Below are positions 26,998 through 35,798 of a stretch of DNA of 64,000 bases, one piece after another. How positions within the stretch are numbered: position 1 is the first letter of the stretch; the number at the start of each line of letters is the position of its first letter. The stretch is from Lysobacter sp. cf310 (GTDB lineage Bacteria; Pseudomonadota; Gammaproteobacteria; Xanthomonadales; Xanthomonadaceae), in assembly GCF_900114355.1 (NCBI RefSeq), contig NZ_FOSS01000003.1, positions 76,025-140,024 of the forward strand. Reading direction: 5' to 3'. Below the pieces are notes generated by a model. It ran no database searches and was not told the origin of the DNA. It saw nothing but the letters and a program-made list of their open reading frames with translations. The position numbers were made by a program, and so were the translations under genes.

Positions 26998-27252
26998 ATG
27001 CGCCTGATCCGTTTCCTCATCGCCTTCGTCTGCCTTGCGGCCGGCGCCACCGTCGGCGCGCTCAATCGCCAGATCGTGCCCATCGACCTGGGCTTCGGCA
27101 CCTTTCCGACCACCTTGGGCGTGGCCCTGATCGTGTCGCTGCTGATCGGCGTGCTCGCCGGCGGCCTGGCGATCACCGCCAGCCTGGTGCTGCCACTGCG
27201 CCGCCGTCTGGCGCGCGCCGAGCGCGCCGTCGCCACCCCGCGCGAGACCTGA
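26998..27252 (+). CDS. lapA: LapA domain protein
   Basis: 84 residues from the ATG at 26998; a TTG five codons upstream is in frame but less likely. Two membrane helices (about 3-22 and 39-63) with a short loop, then a basic C-terminal tail, as in LapA (DUF1049). In Escherichia coli LapA is encoded next to LapB and takes part in assembly/regulation of lipopolysaccharide. It is 3 bases ahead of lapB. Inner membrane. Confidence 0.9.
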   Translation: MRLIRFLIAFVCLAAGATVGALNRQIVPIDLGFGTFPTTLGVALIVSLLIGVLAGGLAITASLVLPLRRRLARAERAVATPRET

Positions 27253-27255
27253 CGC

Positions 27256-28431
27256 ATGGAATTCATCAGCGAGTGGTTCTGGTTTTTCCTGCTGCTGCCG
27301 ATCGCCGCCGTCAGCGGCTGGGTGATCGGCCGTCGCGGCGGCGAACGTCACAGCGACAACCAGGTCAGCCATCTGTCGACCACCTATTTCCGCGGCCTGA
27401 ACTACCTGCTCAACGAGCAGCCCGACAAGGCCATCGAGATCTTCCTGCACATCGCCGAGCTCGATAAGGACACCTTCGAGACCCAGGTCGCGCTGGGCCA
27501 CCTGTTCCGGCGCCGCGGCGAAGTCGACCGCGCGATCCGCCTGCACCAGGCGCTGGTGCAGCGCCCCGGCCTGAGCGACCAGCAGAAGGTCCAGGCGTTG
27601 CTGGCGCTGGGCGAGGACTACATGCGCTCGGGCCTGCTCGACCGCGCCGAGACCGTCTTCAGCGACCTGGTCGCGCTGGACATGGCGCCGCTGGCGCTGC
27701 GCCACCTGATCGGCATCTACCAGTCCGAACGCGATTGGGACAAGGCGATCGAGAACGCGAGCCGCTACGAGGCCGCCACCGGCGAGCCCATGGGCAAGCT
27801 GATCGCGCAGTTCGAATGCGAACTGGCCGACCGCCACCGCGCCGCCGGCGACGTCGAAGCCGCGCGCGGCGCGGTCAAGCGCGCCTACGAGGCCGACGCA
27901 AACTCCGTGCGCGCCGGCATGCTCGAAGGCCGCATCGAAGTCGAGGCCGGCAACGACGCCGCTGCGATCCGCGCCTTCGAGCGCGTCGCCCGCGCCGATC
28001 CCGACTATCTGCCCGAAGTGCTGCCCGCGCTGCTGAGCTGCTACGAACGCGACGGCGATCCGACCGGCGCGCGCGCCTTCCTGGCCGAGATGTGCGAGCA
28101 CTACCGCGGCATCGCGCCGGTGCTGGCCCTGACCCGTATGGTCGAGGCCGAGGACGGCGTGCCGGCCGCGCGCAGCTACCTCGCGCGCCAGCTCAAGGAC
28201 CGGCCCTCGGTGCGCGGCGAAGCCGCCCTGATCGACCTGACCCTGGCCGAGGGCGCCGATCCGCTGGCGACCCTGCACGACCTCAAGCACATCACCGACC
28301 AGTTGCTGGTGCGCAACCCCAGCTACCGCTGCAACCGCTGCGGCTTCGGCGCGCGCAGCCACCATTGGCAATGCCCCAGCTGCAAGGAGTGGGGAACGGT
28401 CAAGCCGCTGCTGAACTACGCGGTGGTCTGA
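27256..28431 (+). CDS. lapB: LapB (YciM) TPR/rubredoxin regulator of LPS synthesis
   Basis: 391 residues, close to the Escherichia coli length of 389. An N-terminal helix (about 6-21) anchors it with the rest in the cytoplasm; TPR repeats fill residues about 48-330, and a C-terminal rubredoxin-like metal site C-N-R-C-G-F-G ... C-P-S-C-K-E-W-G occupies about 356-378. LapB works with FtsH to control LpxC and so balances lipid A synthesis. Coupled to lapA. Confidence 0.95.
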   Translation: MEFISEWFWFFLLLPIAAVSGWVIGRRGGERHSDNQVSHLSTTYFRGLNYLLNEQPDKAIEIFLHIAELDKDTFETQVALGHLFRRRGEVDRAIRLHQALVQRPGLSDQQKVQALLALGEDYMRSGLLDRAETVFSDLVALDMAPLALRHLIGIYQSERDWDKAIENASRYEAATGEPMGKLIAQFECELADRHRAAGDVEAARGAVKRAYEADANSVRAGMLEGRIEVEAGNDAAAIRAFERVARADPDYLPEVLPALLSCYERDGDPTGARAFLAEMCEHYRGIAPVLALTRMVEAEDGVPAARSYLARQLKDRPSVRGEAALIDLTLAEGADPLATLHDLKHITDQLLVRNPSYRCNRCGFGARSHHWQCPSCKEWGTVKPLLNYAVV

Positions 28432-28435
28432 TCCC

Positions 28436-29416
28436 ATGGCGAGTTGGCTGCTCATCCACCTGCTGATCGGAGCGGTCGGCACCTGGCTGGCGCGCCGCTA
28501 CGCGCTGCGCAACGAACTGATCGACCAGCCCGGCGAACGTCGCAGCCACGTCGTGGCGACCCCGCGCGGCGGCGGCATCGCCCTGGTGATCGCCTTGCTG
28601 GTCGCCACCCTGGCCCTGGCCGTGCGCCTGCCCGGGCAGGCCCCCTTGCTGGCCGCGTTCGGCCTGGGCCTGGCCCTGGTCGCCGGGGTCGGGCTGATCG
28701 ACGACCACCGCCCGCTGTCGGCCTCGCTGCGGCTGGCGGTGCACGCGGTGGCCGCGGCAGTGCTGGCCTACGCGGTCTGGCACGTGCTGGACGCGCCCTG
28801 GCTGGCCCTGGGCGCGTTCGTGGCCGCGCTGGCGCTGACCAACGTTTGCAACTTCATGGACGGCATCAACGGCCTGGCCGCCAGCCAGGCTGCCCTGATC
28901 GCCGTCGCCCTGGGCTGGCTCGCAGGCGCGCCGGGACTGTGGCTGGGCTTGGCCCTGGCCGCCGCCTGCCTCGGTTTCCTGCCCTTCAACTTCCCCAAGG
29001 CCCGGATTTTCATGGGCGACGTGGGCAGCGGGGCGCTGGGTTATGCCCTGGCCGGGCTGATGGTACTGGCCGCGACCGTGCTGGGCAGCCGATCAGCGGT
29101 CGTCCTGATGCCGCTGTCGGCGTTCCTTATCGACGCGGGCTTGACACTGTTGCGCCGCATGCTGCGTAGAGAAGCGTGGTGGACGGCACATTCTCAGCAC
29201 GCATATCAAGTCTGGGCCAGGAGGATAGGGCACACCAAAGTCACCATCGCCTACGCCATGCACACCCTCGCAGCTGTGCTGGCGCTCCCAGTCCTGCTGC
29301 AAACGAGAATGGCTTTCATGTTGTGTACGGTTGCGGCGTGGTATATGTCCGGCGCTTTTTTATGGTGGTGGTTACAGCGCGCCGGCTCCGAGCCGGCGTT
29401 GAATTCTCCCGGCTAA
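28436..29416 (+). CDS. WecA-like polyprenyl-phosphate glycosyltransferase
   Basis: 326 residues with about ten membrane helices. The glycosyltransferase family 4 signatures are present: G-L-I-D-D-H-R near residue 84, N-V-C-N-F-M-D-G-I-N-G-L at about 137-148 and F-N-F-P-K-A-R-I-F-M-G-D-V-G-S at about 183-197. Such enzymes transfer a sugar phosphate to undecaprenyl phosphate and start O-antigen or exopolysaccharide repeat units. It begins 4 bases after lapB. GC drops sharply in the last third of the gene (from about 80 to about 58 percent by hand counts of 60-base lines), suggesting a mosaic origin. Confidence 0.92.
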   Translation: MASWLLIHLLIGAVGTWLARRYALRNELIDQPGERRSHVVATPRGGGIALVIALLVATLALAVRLPGQAPLLAAFGLGLALVAGVGLIDDHRPLSASLRLAVHAVAAAVLAYAVWHVLDAPWLALGAFVAALALTNVCNFMDGINGLAASQAALIAVALGWLAGAPGLWLGLALAAACLGFLPFNFPKARIFMGDVGSGALGYALAGLMVLAATVLGSRSAVVLMPLSAFLIDAGLTLLRRMLRREAWWTAHSQHAYQVWARRIGHTKVTIAYAMHTLAAVLALPVLLQTRMAFMLCTVAAWYMSGAFLWWWLQRAGSEPALNSPG

Positions 29417-29432
29417 GGTATAGGGGCATGGA

Positions 29433-31346
29433 ATGAGCTCATGGCGCGATCGTCTTAAAGGTGCACTGCCGCGTATGGCGGTAGTCGCGCACGATCTCGC
29501 GATGGTGTGGTTGGTCTGGCAGGCCCTGTACCGTTTGCGTTTCGGCATCATCCCCGCACCCGTTCCGCTGCCGCTGTGGTCGACCGAGATCGCGTTGGTG
29601 ATGGTCGCCCAGGGCCTGGTGTTCTGGCAGGTCGGTCTGTATCGCGGCCTGTGGCGCTTCGCCGGCGTCCCCGATCTTTGGAACATCTTCAAGGCCTGCA
29701 TGCTCGGCCTGTTCGCGATCGTGCTGGTGCTGTTCCTCTACAACCGCCTCGACACCACCATGCCGCGCACGGTGCTGGTGCTGTACCCGGTGGTGCTGGT
29801 GGGCATGCTGGGCGCGCCGCGTCTGTTGTACCGCGCGTGGAAGGACAGCCGCGTCGAGCGCGCCAACACCGCTTCGGTGCGCATCCTCATTCTCGGCGCC
29901 GGCCGCGCCGGCGAAGCGCTGGTGCGCGATCTGCGCCGCTTCGGCACCTACGAACCCGTCGGTTTCCTCGACGACGCCGCGCGCCTGCGCGGCAGCAAGG
30001 TGCAGGGCGTGCCGGTGCTGGGACGCGTGCCCGAAGTGGCCGAGATCGCGCGCGAAACCGCGGCCAAGCTGCTGGTGATCGCGATGCCGTCGGCCGACGC
30101 CAACGCGCTGCAGCGCGTGGTGATCGCCTGCGAACGCACCGGCCTGCCGTTCCGGATGGTGCCGCGCCTGCAGGACGTGCTGGAAGGCCGTTCGCTGCCG
30201 GGCGAATTGAAAGAGGTCGCGATCGAGGATCTGCTCGGGCGCAAGCCGGTGCTGCCGGATTGGAAGGCGATCCGCGGCTGGTTGGGCGCGCGTTCGGTAT
30301 TGGTGACCGGCGCCGGCGGCTCGATCGGCTCGGAGCTGTGCCGCCAGTGCGCGCGCCACGGCGCACGCCGCATCGCCCTGATCGAAATCGACGAGCTTGC
30401 GCTGACCCAGACCGAGGCCGCGCTGCGCCGCGACTTCCCCGATCTGGAATACATCCCGATCCTGGGCGACTGCGGCGATCCGGCGGTGATCGCGTTCGCG
30501 CTCGGCCAGTCCGAACCCGATGCGGTCTTCCACGCCGCCGCCTACAAGCAGGTGCCGCTGCTGGAAGCGCAGCTGCGCGAGGCGGTGCGCAATAACGTGC
30601 TGGCCACCGCGACCGTGGCCAAGGCCTGCCGCGAAGCCGGTGTCGGCACCTTCGTGCTGATCTCCACCGACAAGGCGGTCGATCCGGTCAACGTGCTCGG
30701 CGCGACCAAGCGCCTGGCCGAGATGACCTGCCAGTCGCTGGCCGACCAGCGCTCGACCCGTTTCGTGACCGTGCGCTTCGGCAACGTGCTCGACTCGGCC
30801 GGCAGCGTGGTGCCGCTGTTCCGCGAACAGATCCGCAGCGGCGGCCCGGTCACGGTCACCGATCCGGAGGTCACGCGCTTCTTCATGACCATCCCCGAAG
30901 CCTGTCAGCTGATCCTGCAGGCCTCGGCGATCGGTACGCACGAGGCGATCTACACCCTCGACATGGGCGAGCCGGTGCCGATCCGCCTGCTCGCCGAACA
31001 GATGATCCGTCTGGCCGGCAAGCAGCCGGGCCGCGACATCGCGATCATCTACACCGGCCTGCGTCCGGGCGAGAAGCTGCACGAGACCCTGTTCCACGCC
31101 GACGAGCGCTATCGCCCGACCCAGCATCCCAAGATCCTGCAGGCCGAGCCGCGCGACGTCTCCGCCCACGCGATCGAGTCGGCGATCGCGCAGCTGCGCG
31201 AAGCCTCGGCGCGCTACGACCGCGAACTGCTCAACCAGCTGCTGCGCATGGCCGTGCCCGAGTTCGCGCCGGTCGGCGAGCATCCGGACTATGTCGAATC
31301 CGCCACCGTGGTGGCGTTCCCCGCACGCAACGCCAGGAAGGTTTGA
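29433..31346 (+). CDS. CapD/WbpM-like nucleotide-sugar 4,6-dehydratase/epimerase
   Basis: 637 residues. Four N-terminal membrane helices (to about residue 130), a first Rossmann-like domain with [11 protein letters not shown] (about 150-160), and a C-terminal SDR-type domain with [11 protein letters not shown] at about 291-301 and [17 protein letters not shown]. This layout is that of WbpM/FlaA1-type UDP-GlcNAc 4,6-dehydratases, with D-K in place of the catalytic Tyr motif of ordinary epimerases. It makes a keto-deoxy sugar precursor for surface glycan. Its TGA overlaps the galU ATG. Confidence 0.93.
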   Translation: MSSWRDRLKGALPRMAVVAHDLAMVWLVWQALYRLRFGIIPAPVPLPLWSTEIALVMVAQGLVFWQVGLYRGLWRFAGVPDLWNIFKACMLGLFAIVLVLFLYNRLDTTMPRTVLVLYPVVLVGMLGAPRLLYRAWKDSRVERANTASVRILILGAGRAGEALVRDLRRFGTYEPVGFLDDAARLRGSKVQGVPVLGRVPEVAEIARETAAKLLVIAMPSADANALQRVVIACERTGLPFRMVPRLQDVLEGRSLPGELKEVAIEDLLGRKPVLPDWKAIRGWLGARSVLVTGAGGSIGSELCRQCARHGARRIALIEIDELALTQTEAALRRDFPDLEYIPILGDCGDPAVIAFALGQSEPDAVFHAAAYKQVPLLEAQLREAVRNNVLATATVAKACREAGVGTFVLISTDKAVDPVNVLGATKRLAEMTCQSLADQRSTRFVTVRFGNVLDSAGSVVPLFREQIRSGGPVTVTDPEVTRFFMTIPEACQLILQASAIGTHEAIYTLDMGEPVPIRLLAEQMIRLAGKQPGRDIAIIYTGLRPGEKLHETLFHADERYRPTQHPKILQAEPRDVSAHAIESAIAQLREASARYDRELLNQLLRMAVPEFAPVGEHPDYVESATVVAFPARNARKV

Positions 31347-32245
31347 TGGCCGCTCGTATCCGCAAAGCCGTGTTCCCGGTCGCAGGGCTGGGGACCCGGT
31401 TCCTGCCCGCGACCAAGACCGTCCCCAAGGAAATGCTGCCGATCGTCGATCGGCCCCTGATCCAGTACGCCGTCGACGAAGCCATCGAGGCCGGCTGCGA
31501 CACCCTGATCTTCGTCACCAACCGCTACAAGCACGCGGTCGCCGACTACTTCGACAAAGCCTACGAGCTGGAGCAGAAGCTCGAGCGCAGCGGCAAGCTG
31601 GAGCTGTTGGAGCTGGTGCGCAACGTGCTGCCCGAGGGCGTGCGTGCGGTGTTCGTGACCCAGGCCGAGGCCCTGGGCCTGGGCCATGCGGTGCTGTGCG
31701 CCAAGCCCGTGGTCGGCGACGAGCCGTTCGCGGTGGTGCTGCCGGACGATCTGATCTGGAACCGTGGGCCGGGCGCGCTGCGCCAGATGGCCGACGCCGC
31801 CGAAACCTCCGGTGCCAGCGTGATCGCGGTGCAGGACGTGCCTCGCGAGCAGACCGGCAGCTACGGCATCGTCGCCACCGACAGCTTCGCCGCGCGCCAG
31901 GGCCGCATCCGCGCCATCGTCGAGAAGCCTTCGCCCGAGGTCGCGCCCAGCAACCTGGCCGTGGTCGGCCGCTACGTGCTCAACCCGCGCATCTTCTCCC
32001 TGCTGGAGAACACCACGCCCGGCGCCGGCGGCGAAATCCAGCTCACCGACGCGATCGCGGCGCTGCTGGAAGAGGAAACCGTCAACGCCTACCGCTTCCA
32101 GGGCACGCGCTTCGACTGCGGCACCCACCTGGGCCTGATCGAAGCGACGATCCGCTTCGCCCTGGACCACGAAGTGCTCAGCGATTCGGCGCGCCAGCTG
32201 ATGCAGAACGCCTTGGCCGAGCTGGGCGTGGCGGATCTGGAGTGA
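31346..32245 (+). CDS. galU: UTP-glucose-1-phosphate uridylyltransferase
   Basis: 299 residues from the ATG at 31346, overlapping the preceding TGA; a TTG one codon upstream is not preferred. The nucleotidyltransferase start [18 protein letters not shown] and P-K-E-M-L-P-I-V-D are complete, as are V-L-P-D-D-L-I and V-E-K-P. GalU makes UDP-glucose, precursor for lipopolysaccharide core, exopolysaccharide and osmoprotectant glucans. It ends the cmk-galU plus-strand block. Confidence 0.97.
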   Translation: MAARIRKAVFPVAGLGTRFLPATKTVPKEMLPIVDRPLIQYAVDEAIEAGCDTLIFVTNRYKHAVADYFDKAYELEQKLERSGKLELLELVRNVLPEGVRAVFVTQAEALGLGHAVLCAKPVVGDEPFAVVLPDDLIWNRGPGALRQMADAAETSGASVIAVQDVPREQTGSYGIVATDSFAARQGRIRAIVEKPSPEVAPSNLAVVGRYVLNPRIFSLLENTTPGAGGEIQLTDAIAALLEEETVNAYRFQGTRFDCGTHLGLIEATIRFALDHEVLSDSARQLMQNALAELGVADLE

Positions 32246-32255
32246 GGCGGTAACC

Positions 32256-32336
32256 AGTGTGAAGTAACTGGTGACGAGTGGAGGCCGGCGGCCGTTTCAC
32301 TCGTTGCTACCTACACGTTCCTGCTGCTCACTCGCG
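32256..32336. repeat. Short purine/pyrimidine inverted repeat after galU
   Basis: ACGAGTG (32273-32279) and CACTCGT (32298-32304) form the core arms around a GC-rich loop; flanking G/A-rich and C/T-rich stretches extend it imperfectly. It resembles the element at 26829-26940. Confidence 0.45.
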
Positions 32337-32420
32337 GTACCAGAACGTCCTGTCGCCATCGCCGCGCGCAACGCAGCCAGCGCAGTCGCCTGTGCGGCCA
32401 TGCTGCCGACCCGGCGTATC
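32334..32420 (-). pseudogene. Decayed fragment of the adjacent membrane-protein gene
   Basis: The 87 bases starting GCGGTACCAGAACGTC align base for base, with a few gaps and substitutions, to 32960-33058, which encodes the C-terminal end of the membrane protein at 32958-33398 (A-L-A-M-A-T-F-W-Y-Y-R). The fragment has indels that break the frame and no start, so it looks like a leftover of a partial duplication. The YkvA-like gene lies between the two copies. Confidence 0.6.
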
Positions 32421-32432
32421 CAGGGCCGCGGC

Positions 32433-32837
32433 TCAATCGGGCGTGCCGCGATGCGCCCGATAGGCCAGCACCGCGCACAGCGCGGCGAACCCGATCCAGA
32501 GCGCTACGATCACAGCGGCCGCAATGCGGCCTGCCAGGCCGCCCTCCGGACCGGCGGCCTGCGCGGCACGCGCGCGGCATTCGATCAAGACGGCCGCCGG
32601 AATCAGGCGGATCGCCCAGGCGATGCCTAGCGGAAGCAGAAGCAGATCGTCCAGATAGCCCAGGATCGGGATGAAGTCCGGAATCAGGTCGATGGGGCTG
32701 AGCGCATAGGCCACGATCGCCACGACCAGCAGCTGGGCGTACCACGGAGTGAGCGGGTGCCGCGCCGCGAGGTAGAGCGCATGGATCTCGCGCTTGAGTT
32801 CGCTTGCGCGTTGCCGCAGTGCATCGATCCATCGCAT
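32433..32837 (-). CDS. YkvA (DUF1232) family membrane protein
   Basis: 134 residues from the ATG ending at 32837 (M-R-W-I-D-A-L). The DUF1232 signature A-L-S-P-I-D-L-I-P-D-F-I-P-I-L-G-Y-L-D-D at about 47-66 is perfect and sits in a hydrophobic hairpin; a further helix is near 105-125. The family is widespread and of unknown function. It is bracketed by a full and a decayed copy of an unrelated membrane-protein sequence. Confidence 0.88.
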   Translation of the reverse strand: MRWIDALRQRASELKREIHALYLAARHPLTPWYAQLLVVAIVAYALSPIDLIPDFIPILGYLDDLLLLPLGIAWAIRLIPAAVLIECRARAAQAAGPEGGLAGRIAAAVIVALWIGFAALCAVLAYRAHRGTPD

Positions 32838-32957
32838 GGTCACGACCTCGGCGGCGCCCGGTGCATCACGATGTACGCCAAGTCGGGGCAGGGCAATAGC
32901 GCCCGCCCCGCATCGGCGTCGCCGAAGGGCTCGCACGGCTCGGTGCTGGCTCCCGGT

Positions 32958-33398
32958 TTAGCGGTAGTACCAGAACGTCGCCATCGCCAGGGCCGCGCAC
33001 AGCACGGCCAGCGCGCTCGCCGCCGCGGCCATACGGCCGACCCGGCGGGTCCAGCGCAGCGCCACCGGCCCGCGCAACACGCGTACGTCGCGCAGGGTGC
33101 GCCAGGCGCGCGGCGGAAAGCGCTGTTCGACGCGCGCGGCCGCGGCCAGCCGCCGCAGGCTGCGCCCCAACAGCCACAAGGGCACGCTAGGCAGCAGCGC
33201 CAGCGCCACCAGCAGGCCACGCAGCCAGCGTCGCGTGCGCTCGCTGTCGCCGGCCTGGGCCAGTTGCCGCAACAGCTCGCTCAGCCAGGCATCGAGCTGC
33301 CACAGCGCCACCACGCACACCAGCGCGATCGCGACGATGATGCGCAGGCTGCGCCTGCGATAGGCTAGGTCGGCTGGGTGGATTTCCGTGTCGCGCAC
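32958..33398 (-). CDS. Hypothetical membrane protein
   Basis: 146 residues from the GTG ending at 33398; an upstream in-frame start at 33446 adds a charged extension that does not look coding. Three hydrophobic segments are seen (about 19-33, 62-78 and 122-142) separated by strongly basic loops. No family recognised. It is divergent from the FAD oxidoreductase gene at 33482, so the 83 bases between probably hold both promoters. A damaged copy of its 3' end is at 32334-32420. Confidence 0.65.
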   Translation of the reverse strand: MRDTEIHPADLAYRRRSLRIIVAIALVCVVALWQLDAWLSELLRQLAQAGDSERTRRWLRGLLVALALLPSVPLWLLGRSLRRLAAAARVEQRFPPRAWRTLRDVRVLRGPVALRWTRRVGRMAAAASALAVLCAALAMATFWYYR

Positions 33399-33481
33399 CG
33401 TGCGTCGCTCTCGCTGGCGTCCTCTGGCTCCGTCGCATTTCAGCAAACCCCGTCGCCGTATTCCAGATCCGCCCGCCGCCC

Positions 33482-34771
33482 ATGACCGTCGCCAGCTACT
33501 ACCGCGCCACCTTGCCGCCCATCGCCGAGCGCGCGGCCGTGCAGGGCCGCGTTGAAGCCGAGGTCTGCGTGATCGGCGGCGGCTACGCCGGGCTCAACAC
33601 CGCGCTGGGTCTGGCCGAACGCGGCGTCGCCGGCGTCGCCCTGATCGAGGCCCAGACCCTGGGCCATGGCGCCTCGGGCCGCAACGGCGGTTTCGTGTTC
33701 GGCGGCTATTCGCGCGGCGAGGACGCGCTGCTGCGCGAGCTCGGCCCCGAACGCGCGCGCGCCCTCTACGCCGGCACCACCGACGCGGTCGAGCTGATTC
33801 GTTCGCGCATCCATCGCCACGGCTTGGAGTGCGACGCGGTCGAGGCCGGGGTGATCTGGGCCAACTGGTTCCGCGACCCCGAAGTGCTGCGCTCGCGCCA
33901 GCGCCTGCTGGCCGAGCGCTACGGCGCCGACTGGCGCTGGCTGGCGCAGGAGGATCTGCGCGCTCTGGTGCGCAGCCAGCGTTACCACGACGGCCTGTTC
34001 GAACCGCAAGCCTTCCATTTCCATCCGCTCAAATACGCGCACGGGCTGGCCTCGCTGGCCGAGCGCGCCGGCGTCGCCGTGCACGAGCGCACCCCGGCGA
34101 CCGCGCTGCGCCGCGAGGGCGCGCTTTGGCGGGTGACCACGCCGCAAGGCGAGATCGCCGCGCGTCAGGTCGTGCTGGCCTGCGGCGGCTACCTGGCTGG
34201 CCTGAGCGCGCGCGTGGACGCGGGCGTGATGCCGATCGCGACCTACGTCATGGTCACCGAGCCTCTGGGCGCGCGCCTGGACGAAGCCCTGCGCACGCGT
34301 GCGGCGGTCTACGACACCCGTTTCGCGTTCGACTACTACCGGCCGCTGCCGGACACGCGCCTGCTGTGGGGCGGGCGCATCTCGGTGCTGGACCGTTCGC
34401 CGGCGGCGGTGGAACGCCTGCTGCGGCGCGACCTGCTCAAGGTGTTTCCGCAACTGGAGGGCGTGCGCGTCGAGCAGGCCTGGTCCGGCCTGATGAGCTA
34501 TGCGCGCCATCAGATGCCGCAGATCGGTCAGGTCGAGGACGGCCTGTGGCTGGCCCAGGCGTTCGGCGGCCACGGTGTGGCGCCCACCACCCATGCGGGC
34601 GAGGTGCTGGCCGCGGCGATCGCGCACGGCGATCCGCGCTGGCGCGAGTTCGCGCCTTACGGCCTGGTTTCGGCGTTGAAGCCGGCCGGTCTGCTGGGCG
34701 CGCAGCTGAGTTACAGCTGGGCGCAGTTCAAAGACCTTTGGAAGGATTGGAGCGAGGGGAAGCGCGCGTGA
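33482..34771 (+). CDS. FAD-dependent oxidoreductase (DAO/PuuB-like)
   Basis: 429 residues. The dinucleotide-binding motif [16 protein letters not shown] at about 31-46 is followed by [12 protein letters not shown], as in the D-amino-acid oxidase superfamily members near gamma-glutamylputrescine oxidase and glycine oxidase. The C-terminus [16 protein letters not shown] and A-F-G-G-H-G-V is conserved. It probably oxidises a secondary or primary amine with H2O2 release; a link to putrescine breakdown is suggested by family only. The stop overlaps the next start. Confidence 0.88.
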   Translation: MTVASYYRATLPPIAERAAVQGRVEAEVCVIGGGYAGLNTALGLAERGVAGVALIEAQTLGHGASGRNGGFVFGGYSRGEDALLRELGPERARALYAGTTDAVELIRSRIHRHGLECDAVEAGVIWANWFRDPEVLRSRQRLLAERYGADWRWLAQEDLRALVRSQRYHDGLFEPQAFHFHPLKYAHGLASLAERAGVAVHERTPATALRREGALWRVTTPQGEIAARQVVLACGGYLAGLSARVDAGVMPIATYVMVTEPLGARLDEALRTRAAVYDTRFAFDYYRPLPDTRLLWGGRISVLDRSPAAVERLLRRDLLKVFPQLEGVRVEQAWSGLMSYARHQMPQIGQVEDGLWLAQAFGGHGVAPTTHAGEVLAAAIAHGDPRWREFAPYGLVSALKPAGLLGAQLSYSWAQFKDLWKDWSEGKRA

Positions 34772-35127
34772 GCGAAAACGACACCATGATCGCCGACGGC
34801 GATCTGAGCTGGAGCGAGTTCGAGCGGGTGATGCTGTGCGCGGGCACGGTGCTGCGGGTCGAGGAATTCCCGGAGGCGCGCAAGCCGGCCTGGAAACTGT
34901 GGGTGGACTTCGGCCCGCACGGCGTGCGCAAGACCAGCGCGCAGGTCAAGCAGCTGTACACAGCCGAGGAATTGGTCGGCCGCCAGATCGTCGGCGTGAT
35001 CAACTTCCCGCCCAAGCAGGTCGGCCCGTTCCGCTCCGAGTTCCTGCTCACCGGGTTTCCGACCGACGAAGGCGTGGTGGTCACCGCGATCGAACGGCGC
35101 GTGCCGAACGGAACGCGCCTGGCCTGA
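34768..35127 (+). CDS. CsaA-like tRNA-binding domain protein
   Basis: 119 residues from the GTG overlapping the upstream TGA (GTGA); an ATG at 34786 is the alternative. The tRNA-binding OB fold is recognisable: [27 protein letters not shown], then Q-V-K-Q-L-Y and [13 protein letters not shown]. CsaA of Bacillus is described as an export chaperone-like protein, but tRNA binding is equally plausible. Translationally coupled to the oxidoreductase; no functional link is obvious. Confidence 0.88.
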   Translation: MSENDTMIADGDLSWSEFERVMLCAGTVLRVEEFPEARKPAWKLWVDFGPHGVRKTSAQVKQLYTAEELVGRQIVGVINFPPKQVGPFRSEFLLTGFPTDEGVVVTAIERRVPNGTRLA

Positions 35128-35147
35128 GCTACCCGCACTGCTTTGGG

Positions 35148-35227
35148 GTAGGAGCGGCGTAAGCGCGACCCGCCATCGCAGCAGCGACGCCAGCGTGTGG
35201 CGCGGTCGTGGCTTACGCCGCTCCTAC
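35148..35227. repeat. GTAG-type REP inverted pair
   Basis: The left arm GTAGGAGCGGCGTAAGCGCG (35148-35167) is matched by the right arm ending CTTACGCCGCTCCTAC (35212-35227). The motif begins with GTAG, the hallmark of REP sequences in xanthomonads. It lies in the 211-base gap before the small secreted protein; further copies are at 54844, 61917, 63812 and 63933. Confidence 0.8.
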
Positions 35228-35338
35228 ACAAGAGCTGCCGGATTAAAAATGTTTAATCCCACGCCCAGCCGGCCGTAGTCTCGCCGCGCCTAGCCTGCGA
35301 ACGCGATCGCACCGATCGCGTCTTCGGGAGAGGCCGCC

Positions 35339-35626
35339 ATGTTCCGCACATCTTTGCTACCGATCGTCGCCGCCTTGCTGTCGCTGAGCCTGGCCGCCGG
35401 CGCCGCGCAACCGGCGACGGCCGCGCATGCGACGCCCGCCGCCAAGCCCGCGCCCGCGCGTGCCGCCGTCCAACCGATGGCGGCCGCGGCCAAACCGGCG
35501 TCGGCCAAAGCGACCGCGGCGAACCACTGCCGCGATCCCCAGGGCAAGTTCGTGTCCTGCGACAAGCAGGCCGCCAGCAAGCGTTGCCGCGACGCCCAGG
35601 GCAAGTTCACCGCCTGCCCGAAGTAG
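35339..35626 (+). CDS. Small secreted protein with tandem CRDxQGKFxxC motif
   Basis: 95 residues. A signal peptide (to about residue 22, A-A-G-A-A-Q) is followed by an Ala/Pro/Lys-rich low-complexity linker (about 23-61) and two copies of a ten-residue motif: C-R-D-P-Q-G-K-F-V-S-C and C-R-D-A-Q-G-K-F-T-A-C, ending in P-K. Each pair of Cys could form a disulphide in the periplasm. I do not recognise a named family. A strong terminator follows, so it is a single gene. Confidence 0.78.
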   Translation: MFRTSLLPIVAALLSLSLAAGAAQPATAAHATPAAKPAPARAAVQPMAAAAKPASAKATAANHCRDPQGKFVSCDKQAASKRCRDAQGKFTACPK

Positions 35627-35683
35627 TGCGCGCACGACGCCGGCTACCGTGGGCCGGGCGTCGCGCGCCCATCGTGGTGCGAG

Positions 35684-35716
35684 GCGAGGGCAGCTCCGGC
35701 TGCCCTCGCTTTTTTT
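35684..35716 (+). terminator. Intrinsic terminator
   Basis: GCGAGGGCAG / CTGCCCTCGC pairs ten bases around CTCCGG and is followed by seven T (35710-35716). It ends the gene at 35339-35626 and stands between it and the convergent fadA. Confidence 0.92.
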
Positions 35717-35798
35717 GTGGACCGCAAACGCATCGGGGCGGCCGTAGCCGCCCCGACGATTCGATGCGAAGGCCGCGGCCTTCGCTCGATGGCCGAAC

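Noticed and set aside
33482..34771. Assignment of the FAD oxidoreductase as gamma-glutamylputrescine oxidase
   Set aside because: No other puu genes nearby and the family has several substrates; kept as a general oxidoreductase.
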